A stretch of DNA of 64,000 nt from Symbiodinium natans (lineage: Eukaryota; Sar; Dinophyceae; Suessiales; Symbiodiniaceae): NCBI GenBank assembly GCA_905221605.1, contig CAJNDS010000003.1, forward strand, positions 470,001 through 534,000, read 5' to 3'. Shown here one piece after another: positions 21,362 to 30,366 of the stretch (its first letter is position 1; each line of letters starts with the position of its first letter). Made by a program: the position numbers and the translations under genes. The notes beneath the pieces were generated by a model. It was not told the DNA's origin. It did not search any database and was given only the letters and a program-made list of their open reading frames with translations.

Positions 21362-24331
21362 ATGGCTGACCCCGGGCTGTCGACCCCTGTGCCTGAAGAC
21401 GAAGACGACGAAGCTTTGTTTGGCCCCGGTGGTGCCCAGGACAGGCAACAACCGCCAACACAATCCCCTGGAGCTTCTGCTTCAGCGGGAGGACCCGCCA
21501 CGGTCGTCGGACTTGACCCTCAACTCCAGCAGATGATGGTCCAGATGATGCAGAGTCAGCAAATGATGATGCAGAATCAGCAACAGACACTTCAAGTTCT
21601 GGTGGCAAAGATGGAGGCCGACGAAAGAAGGAGACGTGAGCAGGAAGCATTGTCTGCAGCTGTGAGCAACCCATTTGGGGGTGCTTCAAGTGCAGCAGCT
21701 GCTGGAAGTCCCACGGCAAAGACTTCTGCTCCTCCACCGGCCCCATCACAGAACCTGCATGTTGGAAGTAACCGTGCAGAGAAGTATCTGCCAGCATTGC
21801 CGCTCATCGATAATGTTTCGATGGGAAAAGGGCGTGTGAGAGAGCTGGAGGAGTACCATCGGTGGTGCGAGGTGCTTGCTTCCTGGCTGGCGTTGATAGA
21901 CGACAACTATGTCAATGAGTTGCGCCAGGCAATGACGCATGACCGTGAAATCAAGCAGTCTGACATGGCAGTTCCGGTAGCATCGCGTTCGGCAAGGTTG
22001 TTTTACTACCTGCAACAAAGTCTGCAGAAGTTCGAACGTGGGATGGAACTGGTGAGAAGCACGTCGATGCGTCAAGGACAAGCTGCTTGTGGTTATGAGG
22101 TGATGCGTCAAATGCACCAGACCTTCAGCATTGTCTCTCGCATGGAGGCCATTGCTGTGAGAGATGAAGCCCTTCGCCTAACTTCGAAGGCGAGTTCGTA
22201 CAAGCGACCGCTTGACTGCGTCCGCTTCCTTGAGGACGAGCTTGGGAAGGTAGACCAGAAGCTGCATCGGTTCCCTGAACTGAGGCTTGGAGCCTCTGAT
22301 CGTTCAACCCTTCTTCTTCAATCTGTCAGCCCAGAGTGTAGGCATTACGTTGTCCTGCATGGGAAGTCTGGGAGCTGGGAGGAACTGGTTGAAAGCATCC
22401 GGTTCTACGAGGAGCAAACCCGATTGTGTGATGCCGGTTCGCTGAATGCAGTTGGGGAGCGCGGCCTCTGCTGGAACTGTGGCAAATCAGGCCATATGAG
22501 TTGGCAGTGCCCCGACAAGAGCTCTGGAAAAGGGAAGAAGAGGGATGAACCGAAAGGTGGAAAGCCTTCTGGTTCCAAGAATCGAGAGAAGAGTCCTAAA
22601 GGGAAGGGCAAAGGCAAAGGGAAGACAGACAAAGGAAAGGGTGGAAAGCCCAAGGGGAAGCCCAAGAACAAAGGAAAGCCCAAGGGCCGAGCTGTGGAAG
22701 ACGAGCAGTCTGATCAGGTGATGGCAATGCGGTCTCATCATCTGAGTGGCTTGGGTCCGGGGACAAGAACTAATGAGCCCAATGAAGCTGAGCCCCCTCG
22801 TCTCACCATGACGAACGGAGAGATCGAGAGACTGAACCAGTCCTCCTCTAGGAATAGCTCTTTCGCATGGCTCATTGATAGTGGAGCCACCTGCCACGTG
22901 TTGTCAGAGAGTGCGTTGGGTTTTTACGAAGTCGTCAAGGAGCATTCGGGACCTCTTCCTGTGCTCATGAGTGCTAGCGATACGCCCATGGAATGTGTCA
23001 AGTTGGTTGACATTCGGGTGAAGTTTGGGAAGTTGGGGCCCGTAGTGCTTCAACAGGTCTTGGTTTGCAAGATTGGTTTCAACGTAGTCAGTTCTTGGCA
23101 AGCATCCCTTTCGGGTTGGAGTACCTGGCTCACCTCAGAGCCTGGATCAAGCTGCTTGGTGAAGCAGACGGAACGAGGTTCCTCGATGTGGGTGCCTTTG
23201 GTTCGTGAAGCCAGGAGCTGGTGGGCGTTGGCTAAGGAGATTGGCCCTACCAAGGCAAAGCCGAAAGGAAGAAGAAGCAAAGGGGACTCACCCAAGCCGG
23301 GGTGGAGCCCGAACGACGACGCGATGGAAGTGGATAAGGTGCAGAAGAAGGCACCGCCCAACGTAGGAAGAGCATTGGAGGTGACACCTTTTAAGTTTTT
23401 GCTGCGAGCATTTTCAGTGAAGCAACATGTGGGGAAACACGAGCTGCATGAGCATGTTTTACAGGAGCGTTTGAGTGGATGTGAGCATGCTGCAGTTGCG
23501 AAAGTAGGAGTAGACCTGGAAACCCCACCCTCTGCATGTTGTGCTGAAGCTTTATGTTCCGCCGCAGCTGTTTTGCTTAAGTCTGCAAGCAACACGTCTT
23601 TGGAGAAGCAAACCAGTAGGGACACACGCTGTGGAGACAAGGGTTTTGAGTGCGTAGGGGTAGGGCCTGTGCCGCTCCAGCCTCAGAGTGTTTGCATTAG
23701 GAGTAGGAGTGTCTTGCGTGTAGGACGTAGGAGTGACTTGCACCCCAGCGCTTGTGTGCCTGAGTGTTTGTTGGGACAGAGTGAAGAGAGGAAGTGTGCC
23801 TTTCGGAGCTTGCGTTGGCCAGGAGTGTTTCTGAAAGCATTGCTGGTGTTGTGTGCTCTAGGAGTGTTTTGCTCAAAGCCTGGAGCCTTTGTAAGGGACC
23901 TTGGAAAGGATGGAGCTTCCGGAAGCCTCGCCTCCGCTCTGTCTTGTGAACTCCCAAAGTGGGAGTGTGGCCCAGGTGGAAGCCTTTTCGACGAGCATGA
24001 TTGCTCGTCTTGCGCACCGTTTCGAGGAGGAAGGTCAGCTGTCTCTTTCGAGGCAGCTTCTCCAAAACATCGACCTTTTTACCTCGACCCCTGGCTCGGT
24101 CGAACGGCTGTTGGGGATTCCAGCCTGCCTTGGGGAGTTGGAGACACAGGAGTTGGTGATCAATACAAGCGGCATTCCGGTGAAGCAACCTATGCTCATT
24201 GCCGAGCTGCGAGCCATTGCTGCTCCGACGGTGGACCAGTCGGTTTTGACGGACACCCTCGTCGAAGAGCACGACCGTCGTGCAGAGTATGCAAGGTATG
24301 GCTATGTTTTGACCACCATGGGGGGTGGTAG
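21362..24331 (+). CDS. gag-pr: Gag-protease polyprotein of the copia element
   Basis: The ATG lies 44 bases after the LTR. The N-terminal ~60 residues are acidic and Pro/Gln-rich, followed by a gag-like helical region, then a zinc knuckle at about residues 370-383 (CWNCGKSGHMSWQC, CX2CX4HX4C) that would bind the genomic RNA. A very Lys/Gly/Pro-rich basic segment follows (about residues 395-445). The aspartic protease active site is DSGATCHV with Asp at about residue 506. Real coding in this frame seems to end near 23890; beyond that the +1 frame reads as the better protein. The frame formally stops at 24331. How integrase and RT in another frame are expressed (frameshift, splicing or reinitiation) is not visible. 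Confidence 0.93.
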   Translation: MADPGLSTPVPEDEDDEALFGPGGAQDRQQPPTQSPGASASAGGPATVVGLDPQLQQMMVQMMQSQQMMMQNQQQTLQVLVAKMEADERRRREQEALSAAVSNPFGGASSAAAAGSPTAKTSAPPPAPSQNLHVGSNRAEKYLPALPLIDNVSMGKGRVRELEEYHRWCEVLASWLALIDDNYVNELRQAMTHDREIKQSDMAVPVASRSARLFYYLQQSLQKFERGMELVRSTSMRQGQAACGYEVMRQMHQTFSIVSRMEAIAVRDEALRLTSKASSYKRPLDCVRFLEDELGKVDQKLHRFPELRLGASDRSTLLLQSVSPECRHYVVLHGKSGSWEELVESIRFYEEQTRLCDAGSLNAVGERGLCWNCGKSGHMSWQCPDKSSGKGKKRDEPKGGKPSGSKNREKSPKGKGKGKGKTDKGKGGKPKGKPKNKGKPKGRAVEDEQSDQVMAMRSHHLSGLGPGTRTNEPNEAEPPRLTMTNGEIERLNQSSSRNSSFAWLIDSGATCHVLSESALGFYEVVKEHSGPLPVLMSASDTPMECVKLVDIRVKFGKLGPVVLQQVLVCKIGFNVVSSWQASLSGWSTWLTSEPGSSCLVKQTERGSSMWVPLVREARSWWALAKEIGPTKAKPKGRRSKGDSPKPGWSPNDDAMEVDKVQKKAPPNVGRALEVTPFKFLLRAFSVKQHVGKHELHEHVLQERLSGCEHAAVAKVGVDLETPPSACCAEALCSAAAVLLKSASNTSLEKQTSRDTRCGDKGFECVGVGPVPLQPQSVCIRSRSVLRVGRRSDLHPSACVPECLLGQSEERKCAFRSLRWPGVFLKALLVLCALGVFCSKPGAFVRDLGKDGASGSLASALSCELPKWECGPGGSLFDEHDCSSCAPFRGGRSAVSFEAASPKHRPFYLDPWLGRTAVGDSSLPWGVGDTGVGDQYKRHSGEATYAHCRAASHCCSDGGPVGFDGHPRRRARPSCRVCKVWLCFDHHGGW

Positions 24332-27300
24332 TCGCCGATGTGACTGCTACCATCCGCCAACCGCACCTTCCATGCGAGCAAAGGGGGTACTGGCGCAACA
24401 ATCAGGTTGGCATCCAGCTCACCTTGAAGAAATTCCTTCTGTACCTGGAGGCGATTCGAGAGTTGCGGTGCCATCCTGCTCAATACCAGTTGTTCGAGGC
24501 AGGGCTAGCAAGCATTCTGCCAAACGAGCTCAAGGTCGAGCGTGTGCCGGCTGCCGACTTGAGAGCGCTTTTGGCGGACGTGCTCGTCCAGAGCAACCGC
24601 CGGGTGACTTTGGCTGCTCAACCGCCAACTATAATACCGGATGTTGCACCATCCGCGTCGGGTGGCACGGCACCGCCTCTTCACAAAAGTGCCCCAGCTC
24701 CACCTCCTTCGGGGTGGGCTTTGCTCAACCAAGCGCGTGCAAAAGCCGAGGCAATGATTCGATTGCATGCCGACATGAAGAGAGCTGCAACAGCCGAGGT
24801 GGCTCCATCATCGTCGACGGGCCCCGCTTTTCCACCAGGGCCTCCGGCTTTCTTGCCGTTCAGCCCTCCTTCCCCGCTTACGCCGTCCGTCTTTTCCTAT
24901 GCTCCATCGTCGGCACCAGGCACGCCTATGGAAGCAGGCATGCCTCTAACTCCGCCTCCTCTACCTCCTCCATCTTGGGCACCAGGCACGCCTATGGAAG
25001 CAAGCCTGCCTATACCTCCGCCTCCTCTACCTCCTCCATCGACACCGCACCCAGATACATTGAGGGAGCTTGCGGGCGAGGTTCCAATGGAGGTCGAGAC
25101 GCCGATGACGCCCGTGGAGGCATTCGGTGCTCCTGGGACCCCTATGGACGTGAGTTCCGAGGTCCCAAGGGAGCCAATGGTCGGTGGCATTGGAAGTCCG
25201 GGGAGCGCTTCTCCTTTGACCCCGCCGGCAGAAACGAGTATGGTGGTTCCAAATCCACCGATGGACAATTCGGATGTGGGAGACTCTGGCTCCGAGATGG
25301 ATTGATATGCTTGGGTATGGGCCCTGAGGGCCTAAAAGCCGGGCATGAGTTGCTCCGATCTTCGCTGCAATGCACAAAATTGGTAGGAGTAGGTCTGAAA
25401 GCCCTGCTGTTTGCAGTAGGAGACTGGCTGTGTGCATTAGGAGGTCGGGTAGGAGCGTTTGAGTGCTTGGTAGGTGACTGTGAGTGCAGCCTGCCTGCCG
25501 CGAATGGGTCTGCACACTGTCCCTCTGTGCCCAGGTCTTCATGGAAAGGAAGCAGTGCCTTGGCTTTAGGGTTGGTTCTGGGTTTGGTTTTCAGAGGTTG
25601 GCTGCGTAGGTGCGTGAAGCTTTTGAGTGTGCGCCGTAGGAGTAGGCTGAAGTTTGTGCGTGTAACTTTGGTAGGACGTGTGCCACGTAGGTCTTGGAGT
25701 GTTGTGCGCCGCCTGTTGTTTTTGCGTGGCGTGCTTGCTTGTGAGTTGAAAGCTGAGCCTACGGGCGAGGAAGCAAAAGGGCCAATGATGAAACGTTGGC
25801 GTGCCTTGAAGAAGTGGGCCTTGTGTGGGCTTGGGTCCCTGCGGGGGTCCGAGCAAAAGAAGGCCGTGGCACGTTCTGAGGCCCTGCGTATGCTTGCTGG
25901 TTTGCCGACCCCGGTTGTTGTGAATTCGGAGTCGGAGGAAGAGTTGATTCCTGATCCGTTGGAAGCTGAACTTGCGAAACCCAGCGGAAGTGAACCCCCT
26001 AGGCCCTCCGATGTTCGAAAGAAACCCCGTGTGGAGAATGTTCCCTCAGGTGAACCGGGTGCCCTGAGTTCCCCGGAGGTGGTGAGCGATGCTCTGGATC
26101 CTGAGGTTCCGGTCTATTTGACCTCGGAGCGGCTGAAGGCGCACCGAAATAAGGGCCACCAACCTTATCTTAGTTGCTGTGACACATGTCAAAGCGCTAG
26201 AGGGAGAGTGCCGGCTCGTAGGAAGCACATGAAACACCACCACGGACCCGGAGAGTTGCAAGTCGACTTTGGATTTTTCGGAAAGAATGTTCGTTTCCTT
26301 CTCATGGTTCATGTGGTGTCGGGGTACATACATACCGTGGTCTTAGGACCTGAGGATGAAGTGCCCGCTGTATCGGTTTGCAAAGCCTTTACGGAAATGG
26401 GATTGAGTGGATTGGACATTGTTGTCCACGGGGACCAAGAAAATCTCCTCGAGAGTGTTTTCCGCAATGCAGCGAAACACCGGACATTCGGGGGGAGGTC
26501 AATGCACTGGGTCCCGTTCGCGATAAACAGACCTCAAGCGAAGGGCATCGTTGAACGCCATGTTTGCCTTGTGAAAGAAGCGTTCTGGTCTGTTTGGCTG
26601 GGCTTAGAAGAGCGTGTAGGTGAAAAGTTGCCTCTAGGGAGCCATCTGTTTGTTGAGGCCATGAGGTACTCTGTGAGGATGCATAACTTGTTTCATGTGT
26701 CCAAGGAACACAGCACGCCTTTGGAGAGACTGCGTGGGTCGACAGTTCAGCCAGTGAAGAGCTGTGAGTTTGGGGTTGTGGGCTTTGGGAAGCCTCAGAA
26801 GGACTACCCAGAGCACCGCGGAAAGCGCTTGGTGAGGGCACTCTATGTAGGACCTCACGGTGCTAATGGATCCGGGATTCGGGTCTTTGTTCCAATAGGT
26901 ATTGGAAAGCCCCCTCGTTTGGAAATCTTCAGCTCTTTTCGTGCCAAAGATCCAGTGGAGTTTGACAAAGCTGCTTTGCGTGACCTTCGAGGTAATAAGG
27001 AAGACCCTGAAAGACCCATCAAGTTCGATGTTCCAATCGATGGTCCGAGTCCGCCGCTTGATTCCCCAAATCTCCCTGAAGGAAGTCTTGAGTTTCCTGT
27101 TGAACGCACCGAACCACCTGCTCTTGAGGGCCCTGAAGCAATGGAAGAAGAAGGAGAGTTGGATGGGTATTCTCCGGATTTTTCGGACGTGCCTGAAGAA
27201 ACAGGCATGGAGGTTGAGCCTCCCGGAGGCGTAGGTCTTGAGGACCTCGACGCCCCTATGGATCCAGGAGAAGACGATGCCATGGAAGAGGGCCTGACGT

Positions 27301-29852
27301 GGCTCTATGAGCATGGCCTTAGGCAACTCTTTGATGGGCCTGACTTGAGAGTGACGACAAAAATCCGTAAGGGAGATAATGTCAAAGAGTGGTTCCGTAT
27401 GAAGTTTGGTGGAAAGAAGATTTGGGTCCATGTCCCGGACAATGCGGTTTGCGAAGTTTCTGGCAAGGTTTTGCCTCGTAAGCATCTTGAAGAAGGTATG
27501 AGACTCGAGCTCTCAGAACTTGATGCTTTTGGTGTAGCTACGATTATAGGAGAAGCTGAGGCCCGTAAACGAGCTACGCGGAGAATCCATACGACTAGGT
27601 GGGTTCTGACTTCGAAACCGTCGGCCACGAACCCTGAACGAGTTCGTGCTCGTCTTGTTGTGAGAGACTACGCATTTGGATCCAATCCTCTAGCTGATGG
27701 GATATATTCCCCCACCACGTCTTTGGAAGCCTTGAGGGGTGTCCTTGCTATTCATGCTGTCAGAGGTGGCACCTTGTTGTCAGCAGATGTGAGCGTTGCC
27801 TTCATGCAAGCGCCTGTGCAGGGAGTAGAGTGTATCCGGTTTCCGAATGGGATGTATGATGAGGAGAACAAGCCGCTGTTTGCGCAGCTACACAAAGCCA
27901 TGAATGGCTTGAGAGTAGGACCATTGAGCTGGTACCTAGAGTTTACAAGCACGCTGCGTACGCAGTTTGGGTTTGGTGAGACTGCCGACCCTACGGTGCA
28001 TCACCGGCTTGAGAAGGATGGTGCGCTGACCTTGGTGTTAGTGTATGTTGACGATCTCATCATCTTTTCCCAGAATCCGCCAGTTGCCAAGGATCTGTAC
28101 GCTAAGCTAGCGAAGATCTATAAAATGAAGCAAACAGGGCTTCTAGAACCTGGCAAGACTGGGCAGCTCGAGTTCTTGGGTCGAGTGATCGCCCGAACCA
28201 CTGAGCACGGGCCTGTGTTCTTTGGCCTGAAGCCGGGGTACTTGAAGTCGCTTGGAGAAGAGTTTGGCATTAGCGGAAAAGGTGTGAAACCAGTGTTGGG
28301 AAACCTCGAGAGGGAGTACCGGAAGAAGGAGGCTGGAACACCTATCAGCACTGAGGCGTATGAACGCTATAGACGTGTGCTTGGTAAGTTGATGTGGGCA
28401 AGCCTGACGTTGCCGCATTTGTCCTACCCGGTAGGATTTCTGGGCCGGTATCAGAGTGACCCAGATAGCCAGGCAGAAGCTTGCTTGAGACGCGTGGTTC
28501 GCTGGGTGATGGCTTTGCCTGAGTACCTTCAGCGATTTTCGGCAGAAGCGTTTGAGTATCCTTGCTGCGCTTCGGAAAACATGCTCTCTGGCTTTGTGGA
28601 TGCGTCATGGAACATTTGCTCTGTGTCTGGTGCTATTGTGAAGTGGCATGGCATCATGATCAAAACTTTCTCGCGGAAACAGTCGGTGACCGCGTTGAGT
28701 TCGGCGGAGGCCGAATTGGCAGCCCTGACTGAGGCAGCCAAAGAGTCGGTGTACTTGTCTTTGCTCATGGAAACGCTCCTGTATGGAATGCCCAAAGGAG
28801 AGACCGGTGAGTTTCCGATTCACCTGGCTTCGGATTCGGAAGCCGCTTTGTCGATTAGCAAAATGACGGGGTTGTTACGCCGTGTTCGGCACCTGGAGCT
28901 TCGTCATCGCTATCTTCAAGAGCTAGTCCACCTGGAAAGGCTGATTCTAAGCTTCATCAGTGGAGAACGGAATCCAGCCGATGGACTGACGAAATCTCCT
29001 GAGGAGTTGTTGCTTGAGCATTTGCTGGTTGCGTGTGGACTGGAAAGAGTGTGTGAAGAAGACCTTCAGGGTCTTGTAGTTCCTGAACACCTTCGTGAAC
29101 GAATGGAAGAACTTGAAGAAGTATGTGAAAAGCTTGAGAAAATCCCGACAAACCTGGCGAAGTACGAGCCAGTGGCAAGAGACCTTGCGTTGGGATCTGT
29201 TCCTCTGCTTGTGATCGAGGTGTTTTGTTCAACGGACAGTGCGTTGTGCCGAGCGTGTGCTCGTGACCGAGTAGCATATATAGGCATAACTGAGAAAGAA
29301 GACTTCTTAAGCAAGAGTACTCAAATGTTTCTAGGAGAGGTCTTGCTGTGTCTGTTGAGTAGGAAACCGCCCCAGATCTATGTCCACATAGCTTCCCCGT
29401 GTACCGCTGGATGTAGCTACCGCTTTAAGAACTGGCATCGACCGAAGTTTCGACATCGGTGGCGAGAGCAGGTCAAAAAGCATGTTGCCTCTTGGAAAGC
29501 TTTAGGACGACTTCTGGAGGACCGCTGCAAAGAGATCCTGGTTACCCAGGAATGGCCAAAGAACTGTGGTCTTTGGAAGGAGGAAAGTTATCTGAAAGAA
29601 AAGAAGCGCCTTGGTCTGAACTTTGGAAGGGTTGTGGACCGTTGTGCCTTCGACGGGGTCTTTAAGCGGTGGTTCTTTGCTACAAACCGAGAGGAGTGGA
29701 GTGAAATCTTCTCTGGAAAGCCCTGTGACAAAAGTCATCAGCATGTTTCACTTGCTAGTGTCGAAGAAACAGGTATCTATCCGACTAAACTGGGTAGAGC
29801 TCTTTTGCGTGCTGCGAAAGTCACGTTAGGTCTTGTAGGAACACCTTCTTAG
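23901..29852 (+). CDS. pol: Copia pol: integrase, reverse transcriptase, RNase H and C-terminal extension
   Basis: One frame stays open for 1983 codons, but convincing pol coding begins only at about 25740. Domains in order: HHCC zinc finger of integrase (HRNKGH...CCDTC, about 26141-26190); integrase core with Asp at 26265, Asp at 26433 and Glu at 26553 (39 residues between the last two); reverse transcriptase with palm motif YVDD at 28044-28055; RNase H with Asp at 28599, SSAEAE near 28700 and ASDSEA near 28830. After RNase H comes a ~290-residue tail holding a methyltransferase-like segment (29190-29810). All catalytic residues are present, so the enzymes look intact. Translation must start or shift from the gag frame. 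Confidence 0.93.
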   Translation: MERMELPEASPPLCLVNSQSGSVAQVEAFSTSMIARLAHRFEEEGQLSLSRQLLQNIDLFTSTPGSVERLLGIPACLGELETQELVINTSGIPVKQPMLIAELRAIAAPTVDQSVLTDTLVEEHDRRAEYARYGYVLTTMGGGSRRCDCYHPPTAPSMRAKGVLAQQSGWHPAHLEEIPSVPGGDSRVAVPSCSIPVVRGRASKHSAKRAQGRACAGCRLESAFGGRARPEQPPGDFGCSTANYNTGCCTIRVGWHGTASSQKCPSSTSFGVGFAQPSACKSRGNDSIACRHEESCNSRGGSIIVDGPRFSTRASGFLAVQPSFPAYAVRLFLCSIVGTRHAYGSRHASNSASSTSSILGTRHAYGSKPAYTSASSTSSIDTAPRYIEGACGRGSNGGRDADDARGGIRCSWDPYGREFRGPKGANGRWHWKSGERFSFDPAGRNEYGGSKSTDGQFGCGRLWLRDGLICLGMGPEGLKAGHELLRSSLQCTKLVGVGLKALLFAVGDWLCALGGRVGAFECLVGDCECSLPAANGSAHCPSVPRSSWKGSSALALGLVLGLVFRGWLRRCVKLLSVRRRSRLKFVRVTLVGRVPRRSWSVVRRLLFLRGVLACELKAEPTGEEAKGPMMKRWRALKKWALCGLGSLRGSEQKKAVARSEALRMLAGLPTPVVVNSESEEELIPDPLEAELAKPSGSEPPRPSDVRKKPRVENVPSGEPGALSSPEVVSDALDPEVPVYLTSERLKAHRNKGHQPYLSCCDTCQSARGRVPARRKHMKHHHGPGELQVDFGFFGKNVRFLLMVHVVSGYIHTVVLGPEDEVPAVSVCKAFTEMGLSGLDIVVHGDQENLLESVFRNAAKHRTFGGRSMHWVPFAINRPQAKGIVERHVCLVKEAFWSVWLGLEERVGEKLPLGSHLFVEAMRYSVRMHNLFHVSKEHSTPLERLRGSTVQPVKSCEFGVVGFGKPQKDYPEHRGKRLVRALYVGPHGANGSGIRVFVPIGIGKPPRLEIFSSFRAKDPVEFDKAALRDLRGNKEDPERPIKFDVPIDGPSPPLDSPNLPEGSLEFPVERTEPPALEGPEAMEEEGELDGYSPDFSDVPEETGMEVEPPGGVGLEDLDAPMDPGEDDAMEEGLTWLYEHGLRQLFDGPDLRVTTKIRKGDNVKEWFRMKFGGKKIWVHVPDNAVCEVSGKVLPRKHLEEGMRLELSELDAFGVATIIGEAEARKRATRRIHTTRWVLTSKPSATNPERVRARLVVRDYAFGSNPLADGIYSPTTSLEALRGVLAIHAVRGGTLLSADVSVAFMQAPVQGVECIRFPNGMYDEENKPLFAQLHKAMNGLRVGPLSWYLEFTSTLRTQFGFGETADPTVHHRLEKDGALTLVLVYVDDLIIFSQNPPVAKDLYAKLAKIYKMKQTGLLEPGKTGQLEFLGRVIARTTEHGPVFFGLKPGYLKSLGEEFGISGKGVKPVLGNLEREYRKKEAGTPISTEAYERYRRVLGKLMWASLTLPHLSYPVGFLGRYQSDPDSQAEACLRRVVRWVMALPEYLQRFSAEAFEYPCCASENMLSGFVDASWNICSVSGAIVKWHGIMIKTFSRKQSVTALSSAEAELAALTEAAKESVYLSLLMETLLYGMPKGETGEFPIHLASDSEAALSISKMTGLLRRVRHLELRHRYLQELVHLERLILSFISGERNPADGLTKSPEELLLEHLLVACGLERVCEEDLQGLVVPEHLRERMEELEEVCEKLEKIPTNLAKYEPVARDLALGSVPLLVIEVFCSTDSALCRACARDRVAYIGITEKEDFLSKSTQMFLGEVLLCLLSRKPPQIYVHIASPCTAGCSYRFKNWHRPKFRHRWREQVKKHVASWKALGRLLEDRCKEILVTQEWPKNCGLWKEESYLKEKKRLGLNFGRVVDRCAFDGVFKRWFFATNREEWSEIFSGKPCDKSHQHVSLASVEETGIYPTKLGRALLRAAKVTLGLVGTPS
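23910..25305 (+). CDS. Accessory ORF between protease and integrase, frame change near 24321
   Basis: From ATG 23910 the third frame encodes a plausible protein (MELPEASPPLCLVN..., then helical text to YGYVLTTM). At the GGGGGG run 24320-24325 the sense switches: the next frame continues with GYWRNNQVGIQLTLKKFL, PNELKVERVPAADLRALLAD and then a Pro/Thr/Ser-rich tail with repeated GTPMEA motifs, ending GDSGSEMD at a TGA at 25303-25305. The pol frame is open across 24331-25305 as well, but reads as Ser/Arg/Gly-rich low-quality sequence. One extra G in the run, a programmed +1 shift, or a sequencing error would each explain this. Function is unknown; an acidic, proline-rich tail is not typical of copia protease or integrase. 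Confidence 0.6.
29190..29810 (+). other. C-terminal methyltransferase-like extension of pol
   Basis: Part of the pol frame, downstream of RNase H. It reads LLVIEVFCSTDSALCRA, then YVHIASPCTAGCSYR, VTQEWPKNCGLW, VVDRCAFDG and KRWFFATN. This order (hydrophobic strand, acidic residue, SPC-x, then E-W-P) resembles the SAM-binding and catalytic layout of cytosine-C5-type methyltransferases, but lacks the usual PCQ and ENV signatures. The resemblance is my inference. The positive charges and two Cys-rich motifs could instead mark a nucleic-acid-binding domain. Confidence 0.4.
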
Positions 29853-29958
29853 GTCGGCAGTAGGAGTGCTCGCTTTCGGACTTTGCCTGGGATGAGATGT
29901 TTAAGCACTGGAAACACCGAGCTGTGAAGAAGTGCGTGGCTCTGAGGCATCACAGTCC

Positions 29959-29967
29959 AAGCGGGGG
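29959..29967 (+). other. Polypurine tract
   Basis: AAGCGGGGG directly precedes the 3' LTR, where a purine-rich primer for plus-strand DNA synthesis is expected. It contains one pyrimidine. Confidence 0.6.
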
Positions 29968-30366
29968 TGTGAAAGTTCCTGTCTAAGGACATGTTAACTT
30001 TGTTGTCCTGCATGCTGGCTCAGAGTTGTGTGTGTGTAGTTGTAGGAACTCCGTAGTTGTGCCTTGGAGGCTCGACGGGAGTGCTGCTTTAAGTGGGAAA
30101 GCCTTTTGAAGTGCTTGAGTTGTAGGGATGTGTGTCTGGAAGCTGTAGAAGTGACTGTGCACGTTTTTGCTTGCTTTAGGTGTAGTTGGGTAGGTCCCGA
30201 GAACTCCCACTGACGTTTGAGTTTGTTTTGTGGCTGTGGAGAACACGTGGCAGAGCAGAGTTTTCACCTGTGTGTAAAGAGTTTCACTGACGAAGCCTCC
30301 GGCTTATGACTTTGGCTCAAGTCGTGAGAAAAAGAGGGTTCAGCGCGCTGCTGCTGTGTTTTCACA
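29968..30366 (+). repeat. 3' LTR, 399 bp
   Basis: Same ends as the 5' LTR. It is 21 bp longer because of a TG dinucleotide and a 19-bp segment (CAGAGTTTTCACCTGTGTG) absent upstream. It also contains TTTGGCTCAAG at 30311-30321. Confidence 0.97.

Larger units (their letters stand above)
20941..30366 (+). mobile_element. Ty1/copia LTR retrotransposon
   Basis: A 9.4-kb element bounded by LTRs that start TGTGAAAG and end TTTTCACA and are flanked by CATC. Gene order is gag, protease, accessory ORF, integrase, reverse transcriptase, RNase H, C-terminal extension; integrase before RT defines the copia order. The LTRs differ by two substitutions and two indels (2 and 19 bp) in my by-eye alignment, which indicates a young insertion. 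It sits inside the third 7.5-kb unit and therefore postdates at least that unit. Confidence 0.97.

Noticed and set aside
24332-25305. Pol frame across the accessory ORF
   Set aside because: Open, but Ser/Arg/Gly-rich and repetitive in the wrong way; the neighbouring frame has coherent protein sequence with a natural stop.
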